Source: Sulfuricaulis sp049587675 (GTDB lineage Bacteria > Pseudomonadota > Gammaproteobacteria > Acidiferrobacterales > Sulfurifustaceae). From it: a DNA stretch of 64,000 bases. Below are positions 43,501 to 52,936 of this stretch, piece by piece. The position numbers were made by a program, and so were the translations under genes. The notes under the pieces are model-generated. The model ran no database searches. It was not told where the DNA came from and saw only the letters and a program-made list of their open reading frames with translations. The DNA lies in the NCBI RefSeq assembly GCF_049587675.1, contig NZ_JBAVEJ010000048.1:32489-96488 (forward strand), given 5' to 3'. Numbering within the stretch: position 1 is the first letter of the stretch; every line of letters starts with the position of its first letter.

Positions 43501-46500
43501 GACGGCAGCGTCGGCACGCAACGAGGAATTAGGGTAGATGACGGAGCTGGCAAGGCGTCCATAAAGTTGCGCGTCGGCCTCGGTGGCATTGATCTGCCGC
43601 AGCACCACTTGGGCGTGGGTCCATGCCAGTTCCAAGACGCGATCCGCGATCCGCCGATCCTGGTATTTATCGACCAGGCTCAAGGCGGTGTCGCGGGTTT
43701 CGCTGATGCCGGATACGATATCGATCGTTGCCGCTTCGTCCGGCTCGAGTGTTATGCGATAGCGGATGGCGGCTATCGGATCGAGCACGGAACCCTGGTT
43801 GCCCGAGAGCGCGGCGGAGCCGTTCAGGGCTTGGGGCGCGGCGACCGTGTTGCCGCGGCCTATGAACTGCATGCGGTCCGTCTCGTAGGAGATTTCTCCG
43901 ATGTCCGCCCCGTGCACGGCCATCAGGTGAAACATCCAGGGCGCCGACTCATCGACGGAGCGTGGCCGGCGCGTGCAGAGGATCGCCCGCCGCGGGTCGA
44001 TGATCTCGGTCTGAACAAAGAGATTACTGAACGCCGGATGCAATGCTTCCGCGGCCGCGGGCGCGAGCACCACCTCGGCGTAACTGGTCACGTCAATCGT
44101 TCGGCGCGTCCGGGAGAGGTTGGTGATATGGACGCGGCGCAGCTCGATGTCATCTTCCGGCGAAACCACGATCTCGGTATGGGTATCGATGTCGTGGTCG
44201 CGGCGGCGAAACTCCGCTCGTCCCTCCGAGAAAATCGCGGCGTAGTTCTCCGCGCGTTTGAGCGTCGGCTGGTGTGCGGTTGACCAGAACTCCCCGCTCG
44301 CCACGTCGCGCAGGTAACAGAAGGTACCCCAGTTGTCGCAGGTAGCGTCTTCGCGCCAGCGGGTCACGGCGAGATTTTTCCACTGACTGTAGCCGCCTCC
44401 CGCGTTCGTGACCATCACGTGATATCGGCCGTTCGACAACAACTGCACCTGCGGTATCGGCGTGTCGGGGCTGCTGAAAACGCGAATCGGCGTCTCCGGA
44501 GCACGCGAAGTCGGGCGAATGTCGGAGAGCTGGGCAGTGTGCGGAAACAGCGCCGTGGCCTTGGGAATTCGCTCCTGGAGCAACAACAGGGTCGCCTGGA
44601 GCAACGGGTCCGACTCGAATCGCTTCTGCATCGGACGGTCCAGCAGCAGATAGGCCAGAGAGAGCAGGCTCATCCCCTGGTGATGGGTCATAAAGGAGCG
44701 AACCACGGTGCTCGATTCACCGCGTCGTTGACGTGACGGGGTGTAGTCGATGGCTTCATAGAAACCGAATTTTCCAAGCAGTCCCGCGTTGGCGAGCCGC
44801 TGCAAGTTCAGATAAGCCGCTTCAGGCGCCACCATCAATGCCAGCACTGAAGCATAGGGAGCAACGACCAAATCCTCCGCCAGTCCGCGTTTGAGCCCCA
44901 GACCGGGCACGCCAAAGGCGCGGTACTGGTAGTTGAGATGAACGTCGACCAGGTTGTAACCGGATTCCGACATGCCCCACGGCACGCCGCGCAGTCCCCC
45001 ATACTCGATCTGTCGCTCCACCGCCGCCTTATAAGTCTGATCGAGCAGCGTGTTCTCGTAGTTGGGCATCACCAGGAGCGGCATGAGGTACTCGAACATC
45101 GAACCGCTCCACGACAGGAGAATCGGCTCGCCACCGGCGGACGTGAGCAGGCGCCCGAGGGCGAACCAGCTCTCCTGTGGCACTTGTCCCTGCGCAATCG
45201 CGACGAATTTGATCAATCTCGCTTCCGAGGCCAGCAGGTCGTAATAACTCGCGTCGCGTCGCCGCTCATCCACGTTGTACCCGATCGCCAGCAGACGCGA
45301 TGCCTTGTCGTACAGGAAGTCGTACTCCATGTGCGCGAACTCACTTGCTTGCAGGGCCAGGCGCTCGACCGCCGCTAACCGCTGCTCGGCGCGACGGCTG
45401 GCTTCCGTGATCAGCCGTCGAAGCTCATTCAGCCACTCGCGCTCCGCGGGCGACGCATCCGCAGCCGCGTCGCGTCGATGCTCGATGGTCGGCAACCACT
45501 CCGCCTCACGTTTGGCCAATTCGCGCAGCGTGGGGATATCGTCGATGCCGGGGAGGTCGCCGAGCCGGCCCGGAGCGTCCGGCAGCACACTCCACGGGGC
45601 GAGAAACGTCAGTTCATCGAGTGCGCTCTGGCATTGCCGGGCCAGCGTCCGTGCCCACCAATTCGCGTCGGTCTCAGAAGCCGTCTCGGAAATTACTGCG
45701 CTTGCGTGATTCAGTGTCGGGTGGTGCACGGAATCCTCATTTGCTTCTATGTATACTTCAGTTTCTGCGCGCCGCCTTCCCTCGGCTGATACCCGCTCGC
45801 TACCTTTTTGAGGCAACTTCTCAGGGACAGCATCGGGGCTGTCGGCATACGCCGCTGCGCGTGTTGTCAGCCGGTCAAGGGTGAGCCGCGCCGCCGTGAG
45901 CGTGGTTGGCCGGGAATCGCAGGCGGAGTCCAGATCTTTCTTAAATGGAGCGAGAGCCGCCGGCGTGACACCTCCCACGGCATCTGCCAGGATCCCCAGC
46001 GTGTCGCGCAACCCGTGAAACCAGCACGCCTCCAGGATCGGGCGATCGGGTAGTGCGAGCAGGCCCGGGCGCAAGGTCAGCAGATGGCCCGCGAGGTTTC
46101 CGCTGTCCACCGTCGAAATGTAGGCAGGGTGCAGCGGTTTCAGCGAGAGCGTGTCGTACCAGTTGTAGAAGTGGCCGCGGTGCCGTTCCATGGATTGCAT
46201 CGTGCGCAGTGCGCTCGCCGTGCGCTCGATGAGTTGTCCGCCCGAAATGTAACCGAAATCGTACGCGGACAGATTCGCGAGCAGCGCCAGCCCCATGTTG
46301 GTCGGCGACGTGCGGTGTGCCACCGCGGGACCGCGATACTCCTGATAGTTATCCGGCGGCAGCCAATGATCTTCCGGGCCGACGAAGGTCTCGAAGAACG
46401 CCCAGGTCTTGCGCGCCAGTTTGCGCAGGAAGAAGGTCTGGTCGTCCGTCAGCCTGGCTTCACGGCGGGCGAGCGGCCGGCTGATCCACCAGGCAATGGC

Positions 46501-49500
46501 GGGCGAGACCAGCCATAAGATCAGTATCGGTCCCGCCACGACCAGCGCCGCCGGGCTCGACAGCACCAGAACCAGCGCCGTAGCAATGGCGACAACCGGG
46601 GCGGTCCACATCGACCGGAAAGAGGCGGCGAGGTCCGCGTGGCTGTTGCGATCCGATTCGCTCGATGGATCCCATTCGAGTAGTCGCTGGTGCGTGATCA
46701 GCATCCGTCCCACCGTGCGCACAATCGCATCCAGACTGAAGATCGCCTCATAGGGAAGGCACGCGAGTGCAAAAGCCGCCTGGGCGAGGCGCCGGCCGAC
46801 GGCGTGTACGACGGCGGCGAGATGCTGAGCCAGCAGCACGTCGACCGGCTTCTGAAACATCTCCAGGGTAGAGGCAATCAAGGACGGGATCAGGATGATT
46901 CCGATCACCGCCAAGGTCCAAAACCAGGCTGATGACAAGTCCGTCCAACCCAGCAACAACAGGAGCGTCAACGCCACCGGCACGAGACTGCGCCGCAGGT
47001 TGTCGAAGAGTTTCCATTGCGACAGCCACGACAGCGGGGTTTTCTGCCGGTGCGCACCGGGACCGGGAACGCGCGGCAGCAACCAGCCGGCGAGCTGCCA
47101 ATCTCCACGAATCCAGCGGTGCCGGCGGCTCACGTCCGCGCTGTAACGAGACGGGTATTCGTCGTACAACAATACATCGCTTACCAGCCCGGCGCGCGCG
47201 TAACAACCTTCCAGAAGATCGTGGCTGAGGATGCGGTTCTCGGGAAAGCGACCCTTGAGCGACCGCTCGAACGCATCGATATCGTAGATCCCCTTGCCAA
47301 TGAACGAGCCTTCACCGAACAGGTCCTGGTAGACGTCGGAGACGGCGCGCGTATAGGGATCGATGCCCGGCTCATCCCCGTACAAGCGAGCATACCGCGA
47401 GCGGTTCGTACTGGGCAGGCTCACGCCCATGCGCGGTTGCAGGATGCCGTAGCCGTCACAGACACGTTGCTGGTCTTCGTTATAGCGCGCGCGATTCAGC
47501 GGGTGCGCCAGGGTTCCCGCAAACTGCCGCGCCGAGTCGCGCGGGAGTTGCGTATCCGTGTCCAGGGTAATGACATACTTCATGTTCGATAAAACGTCGG
47601 TGTTACCGACGATGAGCGAGAAGCGATCTTTCGCGTCGCCGCGCAGCAGCGCATTCAAATCCGCCAGCTTCCCGCGCTTGCGCTCGTAGCCCATCCAGAT
47701 CCGGTCGCGTGGATTCCAGCGGCGCGGGCGATGAAAAAGAAAGAACGTGTCGCCGTTGACACCCCGGTACTTTTCATTCAGTTCCACGATTCGCGCCGCC
47801 GCCAGCCGCAAAGGCGCTTCGTCCTCCGGCAGCGTTTCCGCGCACGCGTCCTGAAAATCGGTCAACAGACCGAAGCGCAGGTTGTCGTCCCGATTGGCCA
47901 GGAACCGGACTTCCAGCGCCTCGATTAGGTCCTCGATTTTCTGAGCGCCGGTGAGCATCGTCGGAACCACCACCAGCGTGCGCGATTCCGGCGGGATCCC
48001 CCGGGAGAAGTCCATGCGCGGCAGCGGATGCGGCGATGCCAGCAACGTCGCCAGCCAGTTCACCAGCGCCACCGCCAGTTGACTGGTGGACAGCAGTGCG
48101 AGGACACCCAGCAACACGGGCACCCAATCCGGCGCGCCGCTGGCCCGCGCCTGCATCAACAGACCCCCGGTGAGGATCAGCGTGATCAGCGTGATCGCGC
48201 CCAGATACAGGAGCAACGGAAACCGGCCCGCCGCTCTCGTGAACGCCTCGGAGGCGGAATGGCGCGCCTCCGTCGTCCGCTCGAGCTCGCGCAATCCCTT
48301 GTCGATCAGGTAGAAACCCACATGCGCCGTTCGATCATCGCCGCCTTGGCGGGACGCGCCTTCGTGCGCAAGCCGGATCGCTCTCTCCGCCACTTCGCCC
48401 TCGGACAGGCGGCTCTGCTTCGCGATCTTCTCGACGACGTGGCGGTAGCGATCACGAGTGGCAAAATCCATCATGCCGTAGACGGCGCCGGGATCCCCCC
48501 GCAGTTTTTGCTCGGCAACGCTCAGCGTTTCGACGAAGTCGCGCCAGTCCATCGCCCCCAGGAAACGTAGGCTGCCGATGCTGTTGCTGATGGAGACCTG
48601 GTCGGCGGCCTGTAGCTGGTTTCCCGATTGCACCAACTGCTCGATCGTTCGGCCGGACTCGGACAGCAGTTGCTCAATCCAGGTCAGCGGCAATGCCAAG
48701 GCCGGGCTCTGTCCCTGCAGCCGGCGCGCAAATTCCGAAACGAACGGGGTCGTCATCGGCGGATTCGACCGCGCCATGTCCGCGATCACCAGAATCAGGC
48801 TCTTCGGATCCTTCTCGGCGATCTCTGTCATCTGGTCGGCCCAGGAATCGGCCAGGTTTCGATCGATCCTGCCGGCGGCGCTGCGGGCGGCAACGCGCCG
48901 GAGATTCTCGATCAAGGCCAGGCGCAGCATGATGGGAATGGCCCACAATTCGCCTAACTTGAGGGCGGTGACCGTCTGATAGGACGCGACGAAACGGCGG
49001 AGACTTTCCGGATCCACACGTCCATCGCCGTGCGCGATCGTCTCCAGCGCGATGTCATACACGCGCGGGAGTCCAGCCGAAGGACCGTGAGCCAGGCGCG
49101 GCAATTCCCGGCTGTAACCTTTCGGCAGGTGTCTCTTGGCCGTACGAATCTGTTCTTCGATCAGGTAGAAGTTATCGAGCAGCCATTCCCCGGCCGGCGT
49201 AATCCGGTGGTTCGCCGTGACTGCCGCCGTGAGCACATGGCAGGCGCCAGTCAGGACGCGCTCATTCTCCGCCAGCCGCGTTAGCAACTGGTTCTTGGCT
49301 CGACGCGGAGTCAGAGTATGCGAGGAGGCGAGACTCTTTCCATGCTGCTCCATCTGATCGGCGCTGAACAACTCTGAGCGTAGCGGCGGCTCGTCGCCGG
49401 CGTAATCCGATGCCGAGCGATTTCCACGGGAGTAAGCTCTTAAGTAGAGCAAGATCCTAGAGACAGCCCTATCGCTCGCCGTCAAAGTAGAGCTCTCCAT

Positions 49501-49521
49501 GAGACTTTCAAGTCGGGGCAT
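40588..49521 (-). CDS. ndvB: Cyclic beta-1,2-glucan synthetase (NdvB type)
   Basis: A protein of about 2977 residues, usual for this family. The N-terminal ~450 residues are cytoplasmic, then come membrane segments (LYLGAITLITLILTGGLLM and others). The GT84 glycosyltransferase domain has DTDTQLPRDSARQFAG and RRHRWIRGDWQLAGWLLP. A glucoamylase-like middle domain and two carbohydrate-binding domains follow, and the C-terminal GH94 phosphorylase domain has GTGDWNDGMNLVG with the general-acid aspartate. It builds and cyclises periplasmic beta-1,2-glucan used in osmoadaptation and host interaction. TTG at 49539 and ATG at 49521 or 49500 are all possible starts. Confidence 0.95.
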   Translation of the reverse strand: MPRLESLMESSTLTASDRAVSRILLYLRAYSRGNRSASDYAGDEPPLRSELFSADQMEQHGKSLASSHTLTPRRAKNQLLTRLAENERVLTGACHVLTAAVTANHRITPAGEWLLDNFYLIEEQIRTAKRHLPKGYSRELPRLAHGPSAGLPRVYDIALETIAHGDGRVDPESLRRFVASYQTVTALKLGELWAIPIMLRLALIENLRRVAARSAAGRIDRNLADSWADQMTEIAEKDPKSLILVIADMARSNPPMTTPFVSEFARRLQGQSPALALPLTWIEQLLSESGRTIEQLVQSGNQLQAADQVSISNSIGSLRFLGAMDWRDFVETLSVAEQKLRGDPGAVYGMMDFATRDRYRHVVEKIAKQSRLSEGEVAERAIRLAHEGASRQGGDDRTAHVGFYLIDKGLRELERTTEARHSASEAFTRAAGRFPLLLYLGAITLITLILTGGLLMQARASGAPDWVPVLLGVLALLSTSQLAVALVNWLATLLASPHPLPRMDFSRGIPPESRTLVVVPTMLTGAQKIEDLIEALEVRFLANRDDNLRFGLLTDFQDACAETLPEDEAPLRLAAARIVELNEKYRGVNGDTFFLFHRPRRWNPRDRIWMGYERKRGKLADLNALLRGDAKDRFSLIVGNTDVLSNMKYVITLDTDTQLPRDSARQFAGTLAHPLNRARYNEDQQRVCDGYGILQPRMGVSLPSTNRSRYARLYGDEPGIDPYTRAVSDVYQDLFGEGSFIGKGIYDIDAFERSLKGRFPENRILSHDLLEGCYARAGLVSDVLLYDEYPSRYSADVSRRHRWIRGDWQLAGWLLPRVPGPGAHRQKTPLSWLSQWKLFDNLRRSLVPVALTLLLLLGWTDLSSAWFWTLAVIGIILIPSLIASTLEMFQKPVDVLLAQHLAAVVHAVGRRLAQAAFALACLPYEAIFSLDAIVRTVGRMLITHQRLLEWDPSSESDRNSHADLAASFRSMWTAPVVAIATALVLVLSSPAALVVAGPILILWLVSPAIAWWISRPLARREARLTDDQTFFLRKLARKTWAFFETFVGPEDHWLPPDNYQEYRGPAVAHRTSPTNMGLALLANLSAYDFGYISGGQLIERTASALRTMQSMERHRGHFYNWYDTLSLKPLHPAYISTVDSGNLAGHLLTLRPGLLALPDRPILEACWFHGLRDTLGILADAVGGVTPAALAPFKKDLDSACDSRPTTLTAARLTLDRLTTRAAAYADSPDAVPEKLPQKGSERVSAEGRRRAETEVYIEANEDSVHHPTLNHASAVISETASETDANWWARTLARQCQSALDELTFLAPWSVLPDAPGRLGDLPGIDDIPTLRELAKREAEWLPTIEHRRDAAADASPAEREWLNELRRLITEASRRAEQRLAAVERLALQASEFAHMEYDFLYDKASRLLAIGYNVDERRRDASYYDLLASEARLIKFVAIAQGQVPQESWFALGRLLTSAGGEPILLSWSGSMFEYLMPLLVMPNYENTLLDQTYKAAVERQIEYGGLRGVPWGMSESGYNLVDVHLNYQYRAFGVPGLGLKRGLAEDLVVAPYASVLALMVAPEAAYLNLQRLANAGLLGKFGFYEAIDYTPSRQRRGESSTVVRSFMTHHQGMSLLSLAYLLLDRPMQKRFESDPLLQATLLLLQERIPKATALFPHTAQLSDIRPTSRAPETPIRVFSSPDTPIPQVQLLSNGRYHVMVTNAGGGYSQWKNLAVTRWREDATCDNWGTFCYLRDVASGEFWSTAHQPTLKRAENYAAIFSEGRAEFRRRDHDIDTHTEIVVSPEDDIELRRVHITNLSRTRRTIDVTSYAEVVLAPAAAEALHPAFSNLFVQTEIIDPRRAILCTRRPRSVDESAPWMFHLMAVHGADIGEISYETDRMQFIGRGNTVAAPQALNGSAALSGNQGSVLDPIAAIRYRITLEPDEAATIDIVSGISETRDTALSLVDKYQDRRIADRVLELAWTHAQVVLRQINATEADAQLYGRLASSVIYPNSSLRADAAVLIKNRRGQSGLWGYAISGDLPIVLLQIGDAANIELVRQLVQAHAYWRLKGLAVDLVIWNEDRAGYRQLLQEQIVGLIAAGVEPHAMDRPGGIFVRPAEQISDEDRILLQSVARAIITDSRGTLEEQIIRRGPVEARVPRFKPTRIRRAELPAATELPRRDLMLFNGLGGFTRDGREYVITTAPGQMTPAPWVNVLANAHLGTVVSESGLAYTWSENAHEFRLTPWHNDPVSDASGEALYLRDEENGYFWSPTPLPSRGAGYYVSRHGFGYSVFEHVEGGIRSELTVYVDVDAAIKFSVLKVRNESGQPRKLSATGYVEWVLGDLRPKSAMHVTTEIDPHSGALLARNPYNTEFTGLIAFFDVDDATRTVSGDRTEFIGRNGTLKNPAAMARSRLSGKAGAALDPCAAIQVGFELAAGQEREIIFRLGLAGRRGTDDVSKLVHRFRGSAAARNALESVYQYWNHTLGALQVETPDPSLNVLTNGWLLYQTLSCRLWARSGYYQSGGAFGFRDQLQDAMALVHTEPQRLRAQLLLCASRQFLEGDVQHWWHPPSGRGVRTHCSDDYLWLPLATCRYVLTTGDTGVLNESVHFLEGRPVNAEDDSYYDLPGRSGEAASLYQHCVRAIQRGLRFGEHGLPLMGTGDWNDGMNLVGNHGKGESVWLGFFLHTVLTQFTAVARLQGDPSFVERCQNDAEQLRQNIEQHGWDGEWYRRAYFDDGTPLGSATNPECQIDSISQSWAVLSGAGDVQRARLAMEAVDQRLVRRDSALIQLLDPPFDKSPLNPGYIKGYVPGVRENGGQYTHAAIWATMAFAALGDSRRAWELLTMINPVNHASSPAGVATYKVEPYVIAADVYAVKPHTGRGGWTWYTGSAGWMYRLIVESLLGLRLEVDKLYFAPCLPADWKTFKMHYRYRETVYHIVVSQTRAAVDAKIGETSITVDGVERHDQAIPLIDDRQDHAVEVKIMAPPPVH

Positions 49522-49628
49522 AGCTGTTCTTAAACGCAAGAGTTGCCGCTTCGTTGTTAAGCAAAAGCGCTTCCGAAATTATCAGAGCGATGCCTGAAGC
49601 CCAGGCGTGTAGAAGATAATACCAGTGA

Positions 49629-49757
49629 CTAGCGGAAATAATGCACAATATTCGCGGATACTAAATCCGTGTCAAGATTGTTGATCTTGAAACGCTCCCA
49701 CTCGAACCGCAAACCCGCGTGTTTACCGATATTGAAGTTGAACCCAGCGCCCTGTCA
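49629..49757 (-). pseudogene. C-terminal remnant of an OmpA-like outer-membrane barrel
   Basis: On the minus strand about 42 codons end at a TAG at 49629. They encode GAGFNFNIGKHAGLRFEWERF, then KINNLDTDLVSANIVHYFR. The GxGFxFN...LRxEWERF...VDLxSxxxxYxF pattern is that of the last strands of small OmpA-like barrels. A stop lies in frame directly upstream and no signal peptide is found. The rest of 49522-50091 shows nothing I can assign. Confidence 0.55.
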
Positions 49758-50091
49758 GTGCGCCAATTATCTCTTGTGCCTCTATCAATTCTGTATGGCA
49801 GCGTACCGAAATATCGATAAATTCATTTTTATCCAGGCTCGGCACTTAACAATACGCGGTATCGTACAGACAGGCGTTGGATATCCGCGCCGTTAGCGCG
49901 GTCTCCATTCGGAACATTCAGGACTCATCGGGAGAGGCAAGGCGTGAAACAAAGCGCTAGGGTAGGGGGTCGCGCAGACAGAATGGCGCATAGTGACCCG
50001 GGGGGTGGGCCATTAAAAATCGCGCGCCACGATCCCGGTTGTATCCAGGTATACAAATGCGCGAGACGTTGTCATGCTTGGTGCAAGTACC

Positions 50092-50244
50092 TTATAAATA
50101 TCCCATCAGTAACAGAACGATCACGACTACCAACACCACTCCGAGCGTTCCGCTCGGGGCATAACCCCATCCCTTGCTGTGTGGCCAGCGCGGGATCGCG
50201 CCGACCAGCAGCAGTATCACGATGATCAACAGCAGCGTTCCCAT
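50092..50244 (-). CDS. DUF3309 small membrane protein
   Basis: A 50-residue protein. MGTLLLIIVILLLVGAIPRW is the first helix, PHSKGWGYAPSGTLG the characteristic DUF3309 loop, and VVLVVVIVLLLMGYL the second helix. Function is unknown; such genes often accompany other small stress genes as here. It precedes no obvious operon partner; the OmpA-type gene ends 67 bases upstream on the same strand. Confidence 0.93.
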   Translation of the reverse strand: MGTLLLIIVILLLVGAIPRWPHSKGWGYAPSGTLGVVLVVVIVLLLMGYL

Positions 50245-50311
50245 GTTATTTCGCCGCCCGGTGTTTTGCTGTATGACCCAAGTTTTCCGCAGAAATCAGG
50301 CTCGCGGGCGC

Positions 50312-51241
50312 TTAGCGTAAAGAAAAGTTGCCGTTATCGTCAGAGAGGACAATTTCCACGCGCCGGTTCAATTGACGGCCGGCGGCGGTGTCGTTGCTGG
50401 CAACCGGAGACTCCTCACCGTAACCCTGGGTGGAGATACGGTCGTTGCTGATGCCCATGTCCACCAAAGACGTGCGTACGGCCTTGGCGCGGCGATCAGA
50501 GAGTGCCTGGTTATAGTCGGCGCTGCCGGTACTGTCGGTGTAGCCTTCAATCCGCGCCTTGCGTTGCGGGTATTGCTTGAGAAAGTCAGCAAGCTTTTGC
50601 ATGCTGCGCGTACTCCCCGATTTAAGCTGCGCTTTATTGGTATCGAACAACACGTCGCCGAGGGTGATAACCAACCCGCGCTCGGTTTTTTTCGCGTTCA
50701 ATTCCTTGAGTTGTGTTTCGAGTTGGCTTGTCCGCATTTCCGCATCACGTGCCTGCTGCTGTGACATTTCTGACTGCTGCTGTGACGTGACCGCCTGTTG
50801 CTGTGAAGCCTCTGCCTGACGCTGCGATTCAGCTGCGCTTTCCTGCGAAGCCTCCGCGCTTTGCCGAGCCTTGTTCGCCTCAACTGTTCTGGCCTCGAGA
50901 CGGATTGTGCTGCGTTCCGCTGCGGCGTTAGTGACGTTTATTTCGGCTTCTTTTTGCTTGGCGGCTTCCTGTGCGATCGCTGCCCGTTGTTTCGCCAGAT
51001 ACGCCAAATGAGTGACCACCGCCGCATCTTCTTTTTTGATCGAAGCGTCGTTTGCTTTGGCCAGCGCATCGCCAGCTTGCTTCAGTTCATTCGGAGCGAG
51101 ATTAATGACTTGCGGATTGTTTTGCGCCGCACGATAGTCATTGCGCGCTTCATTCAGAAGAGAATTTTCAGGCACGGAGGCGCAGCCAGCGAGCGTCGCT
51201 ATAGCGAGCAGTGCTGTTGAAAAAAAACGATAATTTTGCAT
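50312..51241 (-). CDS. OmpA-domain lipoprotein with DUF4398 N-terminus
   Basis: A 309-residue protein from the ATG at 51241, with AAGGAG six bases upstream; the frame extends seven codons further without support. The signal ends LATLAGCAS. A DUF4398-type helix region (NSLLNEARNDYRAAQNNPQVINLAPNEL) leads to a glutamine/serine-rich coiled coil with SQQQ repeats. The OmpA peptidoglycan-binding domain closes it (VLFDTNKAQLKSGS, IEGYTDSTGSADYNQALSDRRAKAV). It links the outer membrane to peptidoglycan. A DUF4398 lipoprotein gene lies 24 bases upstream. Confidence 0.92.
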   Translation of the reverse strand: MQNYRFFSTALLAIATLAGCASVPENSLLNEARNDYRAAQNNPQVINLAPNELKQAGDALAKANDASIKKEDAAVVTHLAYLAKQRAAIAQEAAKQKEAEINVTNAAAERSTIRLEARTVEANKARQSAEASQESAAESQRQAEASQQQAVTSQQQSEMSQQQARDAEMRTSQLETQLKELNAKKTERGLVITLGDVLFDTNKAQLKSGSTRSMQKLADFLKQYPQRKARIEGYTDSTGSADYNQALSDRRAKAVRTSLVDMGISNDRISTQGYGEESPVASNDTAAGRQLNRRVEIVLSDDNGNFSLR

Positions 51242-51265
51242 GATGAACTCCTTAAAGAGCAATGA

Positions 51266-51652
51266 TCATTGGCTTTTACGGTCAATTTCTTTGCGCAGCA
51301 CTTCACTGCCTTCCTGCACGGTGGCAGCCGCTTTCTGCGCTTTGGCTGAGCGTGCCTTGGCTGCCGCCAGTTGAGCGTCAACCTGTGCCTGTTCGGCCAG
51401 CAATTTGGCGTTCTTGTAATCTTCCGCTGTCATCGCCTGAATAGCGCGATCCAGTTTATCCTGCGCTGCTCGCATCTCTGCTGGCGCAAACTCATTACCA
51501 CCCGCGTTGATGGCATTGGAAACGGCCTGCTTTGAAACCGCGATCTGTTCGGTCGGGGGTGGAACGCTTGCGCAACCGGCAATCATCACAACAGCAGCAA
51601 AACCGATCCCGCTCATCGTACGATACCATTGGTGTTTCGAAATCTTTTTCAT
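51266..51652 (-). CDS. DUF4398 lipoprotein
   Basis: A 128-residue protein. The signal ends VVMIAGCASVPPP. The mature part is one DUF4398 helical hairpin (QAVSNAINAGGNEFAPAEMRAAQDKLDRAIQAMTAEDYKNAKLLAEQAQVDAQLAAAKA). It is an in-line relative of the N-terminus of the next gene, so the pair probably arose by duplication. An ATG five codons earlier is also possible. Confidence 0.88.
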   Translation of the reverse strand: MKKISKHQWYRTMSGIGFAAVVMIAGCASVPPPTEQIAVSKQAVSNAINAGGNEFAPAEMRAAQDKLDRAIQAMTAEDYKNAKLLAEQAQVDAQLAAAKARSAKAQKAAATVQEGSEVLRKEIDRKSQ

Positions 51653-51998
51653 CGTCTTGTCATCCATGTGAGTTAAATGGCGGAAAAAATCCTCTGCAAT
51701 AAATAACCATTGCTATTGCATCGATTTTCAATTCTCGATAGCAGCGGTCGGACTTTCTCCGGTCTGTTTCGTGCGCTTGTTAGACCTAATCCAGACCGGT
51801 CTAGCAAGCAATTCCGAAAGTGAAAAAATGAATTAAAAAAGAAAAAGACTAGGCGCGTCGCCCATAACAGTCTGTACGGTGACGCACATAGGATTGTTGC
51901 CGGTGCTGTACCAGAATCTCGATATGCGTTTTGCCGCGAGAGATCGACGTGAAATAGAAAGGGCGTCGTCGTATTTTCTTGACGCCGCCGGACAAGGA
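51653..51998. other. Intergenic region
   Basis: 346 bases lie between a diguanylate cyclase stop and the DUF4398 gene. AGACCGGTCT near 51793 is a short perfect palindrome that might be a regulator site. The A-rich stretch around 51820-51845 may end the cyclase transcript. No gene is visible. Confidence 0.35.
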
Positions 51999-52763
51999 TT
52001 AATTCTGCATGGCCTGCTGAGAAGAGGGCGCATTGATATGCACCTTGTCAAGACACATGGCGACATCGGCTTGCTTGATTAAATCGATATAATTTTGTTC
52101 ATCGCCTCGATAGACAGCCATACCGGTACTCGCCGTCACCGTCATCGGCTGATCGTTGACGACATAAGGAGCCGCCAGACGCACGCGGATTTTCTCCGCC
52201 ATTTCGGTAGCGCTTTCCTTGACGTCGATTTCCGGCAACATGATGACGAACTCGTCTCCTTCATAGCGGCAGGCCGTATCCGTGCTGCGGATACACGCGA
52301 TTAAACGTTTGGCCACTTGCCGTAAGATTTTGTCTCCAACCGCTTGCCCGAATTTTTTATTGATTTCTTTGAATCCATCCAGATCGAGTAATAATAACGC
52401 CACCTGTTTCTGCTGCCGTGCCGCTTGAACCATCGCTTGATTGAGACGATCCAGCAGCAAGCGGCGGGTGGGCAGGCCTGTCAGTTCGTCGTAGTAGGCC
52501 AAGTGGCGCGCTTCGGCAACTTTATGAGCCAGCCCTATCAATTCTTCCCTGAGACAAGCATTGGTTTTGGCCAGCGCATCAATTTGCCGGCATGTGTTTT
52601 GTGATTGTTGTTGGCTTGCTGCCAGTGCCCGCTTGAGTTCCGATAATTCTGTTTTGGCTTGCTTTAGCAGATCAGGCGATGGCTTTATATCCGATGGCGG
52701 CCGACCGCTTGAGTTACTCGGCCGCATGATTTTGGGGGCGAGGTTAACATTCCGTTGTTTCAT
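51999..52763 (-). CDS. Diguanylate cyclase-like protein with variant EGDEF signature
   Basis: A 254-residue protein. A coiled coil (TELSELKRALAASQQQSQ... LREELIGLAHKVAEARHLAY) leads to a GGDEF domain: YDELTGLPTRRLLLDRLNQAM, LLLLDLDGFKEINKKFG, then the active loop as EGDEF in CRYEGDEFVIMLPEID. An RxxD inhibitory site (RSTD) precedes it by five residues. The usual end of the domain (MYRAKxxG) is replaced by MCLDKVHINAP. It is a paralogue of the cyclase at 53227; the loop change and the C-terminal divergence make weak or no activity plausible. Confidence 0.88.
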   Translation of the reverse strand: MKQRNVNLAPKIMRPSNSSGRPPSDIKPSPDLLKQAKTELSELKRALAASQQQSQNTCRQIDALAKTNACLREELIGLAHKVAEARHLAYYDELTGLPTRRLLLDRLNQAMVQAARQQKQVALLLLDLDGFKEINKKFGQAVGDKILRQVAKRLIACIRSTDTACRYEGDEFVIMLPEIDVKESATEMAEKIRVRLAAPYVVNDQPMTVTASTGMAVYRGDEQNYIDLIKQADVAMCLDKVHINAPSSQQAMQN

Positions 52764-52936
52764 TTATTGCCTCCTTATAATTTCTTAGTTTCTTGCCTTG
52801 GCTTCCTGCCGGTATGTTGAAAGTATCGTACGAAGCGTAACGGACCTACTGTGCGGTACTGCAAATACTATAATCGATTTGATGCACACACGGAGCAGAC
52901 GGAAGCAAGCGGATAAACCACCATCAGTCGTTATCC

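Noticed and set aside
52832..52845. GAAGCGTAACGGAC upstream of the EGDEF cyclase as an operator
   Set aside because: It has the TAACG core but no left arm, and the expected -10 position on the minus strand reads GCAGGA.
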